Below are positions 60,965 through 64,000 of a stretch of DNA of 64,000 nt, one piece after another (position 1 is the first letter of the stretch; each line of letters starts with the position of its first letter). This DNA comes from Scandinavium lactucae (GTDB lineage Bacteria > Pseudomonadota > Gammaproteobacteria > Enterobacterales > Enterobacteriaceae). The position numbers and the translations under genes are program-made. The stretch is from assembly GCF_033843265.1 (NCBI RefSeq), contig NZ_JAWXRD010000040.1:1-64000 (forward strand), in the 5' to 3' direction. The notes beneath the pieces are model-generated. The model was not told the origin of the DNA and searched no databases. It worked only from the letters and a program-made list of their open reading frames with translations.

Positions 60965-62653
60965 ATGGACAAATCAGCCGTAGGGCAAAAGTCGCAAACC
61001 GTTAGTTTTTTACATCACATCCGTCTCGTGCCGCTGTTCTCCTCCATTCTGGGCGGGATCCTGCTGCTGTTCGCATTGAGTTCGGGCCTGGCGGGCTATT
61101 TCCTGTTGCAGGCCGACCGCGACCAGAACGATGTCACGCAAGAATTAGAAGTGCGGATGGGGCTGTCGAACAGTTCAAATCACCTGCGCACTGCGCGAAT
61201 CAACCTGATCCACGCCGGGGCCGCCAGCCGTATTGCTGAAATGGACGACATGAAGCGCAATATTGCCGAAGCGGATCTGCGGATCAAACAGTCGCAGGAC
61301 GGGTTTAAACAGTATGTGAATCGCGAAGTGAAAACCCCGGCCGACGAAGCGCTGGATAGTGAAATCAACGCGCGCTATAACGCCTACATCGACGGGATGA
61401 AACCGATGCTGAAATATGCCAAAAACGGCATGTTTGAAGCAATCATCAACCACGAAAACGAACACGCCCGTCTACTGGATGCCGCCTATAACAACGTATT
61501 GCTGAAAGCGATTAAGATCCGCAGCGAGCGGGCGCAGCATCTGTCTGAAACCGCCCATCATCGTACTCAGCTTGGCCTGGCCTTTATGGTCGGGGCGTTT
61601 GCCCTGGCGCTGGTTCTGACCCTGTTGACCTTCGTCTCACTGCGCCGCACGGTGATTAACCCGCTGCGCCGGGCGCTGCATCGCATTGAACAGATTGCCG
61701 ACGGCAATTTGACTCTGCCGGAGGAAGCCACCGGACGCAGTGAAATTGGCAAACTGAACCATGACCTGCAAAAAATGCAGAGCGCGCTGGCCCAAACGGT
61801 TGGGACGGTGCGTCAGGGTGCCGAAGAGATCTACCGTGGCACCAGTGAAATATCCGCGGGCAACACCGATCTCTCTTCCCGAACCGAACAGCAGGCCGCG
61901 GCGATTGAACAGACTGCCGCCAGCATGGAGCAACTGACGGCTACGGTGAAACAAAATGCCGACAACGCCCATCACGCCACCAAATTGGCGGAAGATGCCT
62001 CCGGCAAAGCTACACGCGGGGGGCAAATTGTCTCCGGGGTGGTGGCGACCATGGGCAGTATCTCCACCAGTTCGAAGAAAATTTCCGAAATTACCGCCGT
62101 TATTAACAGCATTGCGTTCCAGACCAATATTCTGGCGCTGAACGCGGCGGTAGAAGCCGCCCGCGCGGGCGAACAGGGCCGTGGATTTGCGGTAGTGGCG
62201 AGCGAAGTTCGCACCCTGGCCAGCCGCAGCGCCCAGGCGGCGAAAGAGATTGAGGGGCTGATCAGTGAATCCGTCACCCTGATTGAGCGGGGATCTGGCG
62301 AAGTGGTTGCGGCGGGGAGCACCATGAGTGAAATCGTGGCAGCGGTGAAGCGCGTGACCGATATCATGCTGGAAATCGCCGCGGCGTCTGACGAGCAGAG
62401 CCGGGGCATTTTGCAGGTCAGCCAGGCGATTACTGAAATGGATAGCGTTACCCAGCAGAACGCCTCGCTGGTTGAAGAAGCCTCCGCCGCAGCCGGTTCG
62501 CTGGAAGAGCAGGCCGCACGCCTGACCGAAGCCGTTGGCGCATTCCGTTTGCAGCAGGGGGGTACGGTACGTCAGCCGAAATCGTCAGCCGGGAAAACCT
62601 ATGTCCCGCAGCGTCCGGCGCTGGCCGAGGGCGATAACTGGGAAACGTTCTGA
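60965..62653 (+). CDS. methyl-accepting chemotaxis protein, Tsr/Tar type
   Basis: Transmembrane chemoreceptor of 562 residues. Helix 1 is at about 22-45. A periplasmic four-helix sensor (about 46-190) opens with LRTARINLIHAG, the TarH style. Helix 2 is at about 198-220 and HAMP at about 221-275. The signalling hairpin contains the invariant tip around NILALNAAVEAARAGEQGRG. The chain ends NWETF, the pentapeptide that tethers CheR and CheB, so it can act as a high-abundance receptor. The ligand is unknown. It sits between frmA and a PQQ dehydrogenase gene. Confidence 0.93.
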   Translation: MDKSAVGQKSQTVSFLHHIRLVPLFSSILGGILLLFALSSGLAGYFLLQADRDQNDVTQELEVRMGLSNSSNHLRTARINLIHAGAASRIAEMDDMKRNIAEADLRIKQSQDGFKQYVNREVKTPADEALDSEINARYNAYIDGMKPMLKYAKNGMFEAIINHENEHARLLDAAYNNVLLKAIKIRSERAQHLSETAHHRTQLGLAFMVGAFALALVLTLLTFVSLRRTVINPLRRALHRIEQIADGNLTLPEEATGRSEIGKLNHDLQKMQSALAQTVGTVRQGAEEIYRGTSEISAGNTDLSSRTEQQAAAIEQTAASMEQLTATVKQNADNAHHATKLAEDASGKATRGGQIVSGVVATMGSISTSSKKISEITAVINSIAFQTNILALNAAVEAARAGEQGRGFAVVASEVRTLASRSAQAAKEIEGLISESVTLIERGSGEVVAAGSTMSEIVAAVKRVTDIMLEIAAASDEQSRGILQVSQAITEMDSVTQQNASLVEEASAAAGSLEEQAARLTEAVGAFRLQQGGTVRQPKSSAGKTYVPQRPALAEGDNWETF

Positions 62654-62669
62654 TTACTCAAGGAAAAAT

Positions 62670-62729
62670 GCCCGGCGGCGAAAACTTGCCGGGCCAACGG
62701 TAGGCCTGGCGAGCATAGCGCCGCCAGGC
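62670..62729. repeat. paired REP elements (BIME)
   Basis: Two GC-rich inverted repeats lie back to back: GCCCGGC/GCCGGGC (62670-62676 with 62688-62694) and GCCTGGCG/CGCCAGGC (62704-62711 with 62722-62729). They separate convergent genes and may serve as their 3' boundary. Confidence 0.75.
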
Positions 62730-62745
62730 ACTATTTCAGGGAGGG

Positions 62746-64000
62746 TTACTGCTTGTCTGGCAACGCGTAGGCGATGATGTAATCGCCGCGATCCGGAGAC
62801 TGACGGGCACCGCCCGCATTAATGATGATGTACTGCTTCCCGGTTTTCGGTGACACGTAAGTCATCGGCCCGGACTGACTGCCTACCGGCAGACGGGATT
62901 TCCAGATTTCCTTCCCGTTGGCGGTATCAAACGCACGCAGGTAGAAATCCTGGGTGCCCGCGAAGAACAGCAGACCAGACTGGGTAGACAGCGATGCGCC
63001 GAGGGTTGGCATCCCAATCGGAATGGGCAGATGCATACGGATGCCCAGCGGACCGGTATCTTGTACCGTACCTACCGGAACTTGCCACACCACTTTCCCG
63101 CTTTTCAGATCCACTGCAGACATGGTCCCGAACGGCGGTTTCTGGCACGGAATACCCAGCGGAGACAGGAAGCGCTCACGCATTGCACCAAACGGCGTAC
63201 CGTCCATCGGGACAATACCCATCTCGATACCACTGGCGTTTTTCGCTACGTTAGCACGCGGCACCATGTAGTTCGCGAGGCCCAGGCGCATATCGTTCAC
63301 AAACATCAGGCTGTTGTTCGGGTCAACCGACACGCTGCCCCAGTTCATGCCGCCAAGTGAGCCCGGGAACTGCAAGGAGCGATCGAGGCCCGGCGGGGTG
63401 AAGACGCCTTGATGGCGCATCTCTTTAAACTGGATGCGGCATAGCAGCAGGTCAATCGGCGTTGCGCCCCACATATCGGACTCTTTCAGGGTCTGGTTAC
63501 CGATCATCGGCATCCCTACAGAGTACGGCTGCGTTGGGGAATAGCGTTCGCCTTCAATATTGCCCGCAGGCACCGGGCGCTCTTCCACTTTCGCCACCGG
63601 CTGACCGGTTTGGCGATTGAGCATAAAGATCATGCCCTGTTTGGAGGTCTGCACCAGCACTGGCGTCGTGCCGCCTTTCCCGTCCGGCAAATCGTACAGC
63701 AGCGGCTGAGAGGGCAGGTCGAAATCCCACAGATCGTGATGGGTGGTTTGATAATGCCAGCGCACCTGGCCGGTTGTCGCGTCTACCGCGACGATAGACG
63801 AACTGTATTTATCGTCCAGGGCGGTACGTTCCCCGGCAAAGAAATCAGGGGTGGCGTTACCGGTTGGCAGATAAATCAGGTTCAGCTTCGCATCATAAGA
63901 CATCGCAGACCAGACGTTCGGCGTACCGCGCGTATAGGTCGAGCCTGCCGGTGGCTCACCGGTCAGATTCGGGTTGCCCGGATCCCACGCCCATGCCAGT
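62746..64000 (-). CDS. membrane PQQ-dependent dehydrogenase (Gcd family), C-terminal part
   Basis: Quinoprotein of the glucose/quinate/shikimate dehydrogenase family that oxidises its substrate in the periplasm and passes electrons to ubiquinone. Only the last 418 codons are visible; the frame is open to the window edge and the N-terminal membrane domain is outside. Propeller repeats are clear (GQVRWHYQTTHHDLWDFDLP, GKVVWQVPVG, GKEIWKSRLP). Asp in HHDLWDFDLP matches the catalytic Asp466 of E. coli Gcd, and Lys in TSKQGMIF matches a PQQ contact. It resembles but is clearly distinct from K-12 Gcd, so glucose is likely but not certain. Confidence 0.88.
   Translation of the reverse strand, partial: LAWAWDPGNPNLTGEPPAGSTYTRGTPNVWSAMSYDAKLNLIYLPTGNATPDFFAGERTALDDKYSSSIVAVDATTGQVRWHYQTTHHDLWDFDLPSQPLLYDLPDGKGGTTPVLVQTSKQGMIFMLNRQTGQPVAKVEERPVPAGNIEGERYSPTQPYSVGMPMIGNQTLKESDMWGATPIDLLLCRIQFKEMRHQGVFTPPGLDRSLQFPGSLGGMNWGSVSVDPNNSLMFVNDMRLGLANYMVPRANVAKNASGIEMGIVPMDGTPFGAMRERFLSPLGIPCQKPPFGTMSAVDLKSGKVVWQVPVGTVQDTGPLGIRMHLPIPIGMPTLGASLSTQSGLLFFAGTQDFYLRAFDTANGKEIWKSRLPVGSQSGPMTYVSPKTGKQYIIINAGGARQSPDRGDYIIAYALPDKQ

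Noticed and set aside
1..64000. A hidden novel multi-gene system
   Set aside because: Nearly every gene has a clear E. coli counterpart in matching order. The few additions are single genes of known families, so I cannot support such a claim.

Overview
This window is a stretch of enterobacterial chromosome near the replication terminus. Gene content and order match the E. coli K-12 segment from the valVW tRNA genes/mdtK to pntAB, read in the opposite direction. A tus gene with its Ter site, MalI/MalX/MalY, the complete rsx operon and many near-identical proteins place it in the Enterobacteriaceae. The uid locus, lhr, pdxY and ydgC are missing, and several loci are added, so it looks Enterobacter-like rather than Escherichia. 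I do not assign a species.

Layout. 1-216: three tandem tRNA-Val(GAC) genes, the leftmost cut by the window edge. 357-9073: multidrug efflux (mdtK), riboflavin synthase, cyclopropane fatty acid synthase, the purine nucleoside pair punC/punR, purR, the small membrane protein ynhF and an MFS exporter. 9115-16241: oxidative and electrophile stress genes (sodB, mepH, grxD, rnt, gloA, nemA, nemR, ydhL, ydhF, sodC). 16234-20599: the ydhIJK efflux set divergent from slyA, then slyB. 20876-26853: cell-wall recycling (anmK), lysozyme inhibitor (mliC), B6 metabolism (pdxH), tyrS, gstA and the peptide transporter dtpA. 27431-33740: nth and the six-gene rsx electron-transfer operon, followed upstream by ydgK and cnu. 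34775-36175: a GH1 6-phospho-beta-glucosidase gene inserted between cnu and blr. 36287-45678: blr, ydgJ, add, the malI/malXY regulon, ydgA and manA. 45878-55424: both fumarases, tus with Ter, rstAB, folM, ydgI and ydgH. 55948-58876: pntAB. 58985-64000: leuE, frmA, a chemoreceptor gene and a truncated PQQ dehydrogenase gene, a block whose order differs from K-12.

Functional themes are redox and electrophile defence (SodB, SodC, GrxD, GloA, NemA/NemR, GstA, FrmA, Rsx, PntAB), purine handling (PunC/PunR, PurR, Add), sugar uptake (MalX, GH1, ManA) and terminus function (Tus/Ter). Regulatory sites can be read directly for PurR, NemR, SlyA, PhoP (slyB), MalI, CRP, an AscG-like repressor and FliA. 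Two genes of under 50 codons (ynhF, blr) were found by reading the sequence.

I found no phage, transposon, CRISPR array, defence island or previously undescribed multi-gene system. The points worth a second look are modest: the GH1 insertion with its own operators, the missing pdxY and lhr, a terminator and second NemR-like site inside nemRA, an orphan CRP site upstream of dtpA, and the chemoreceptor/frmA/PQQ dehydrogenase block.
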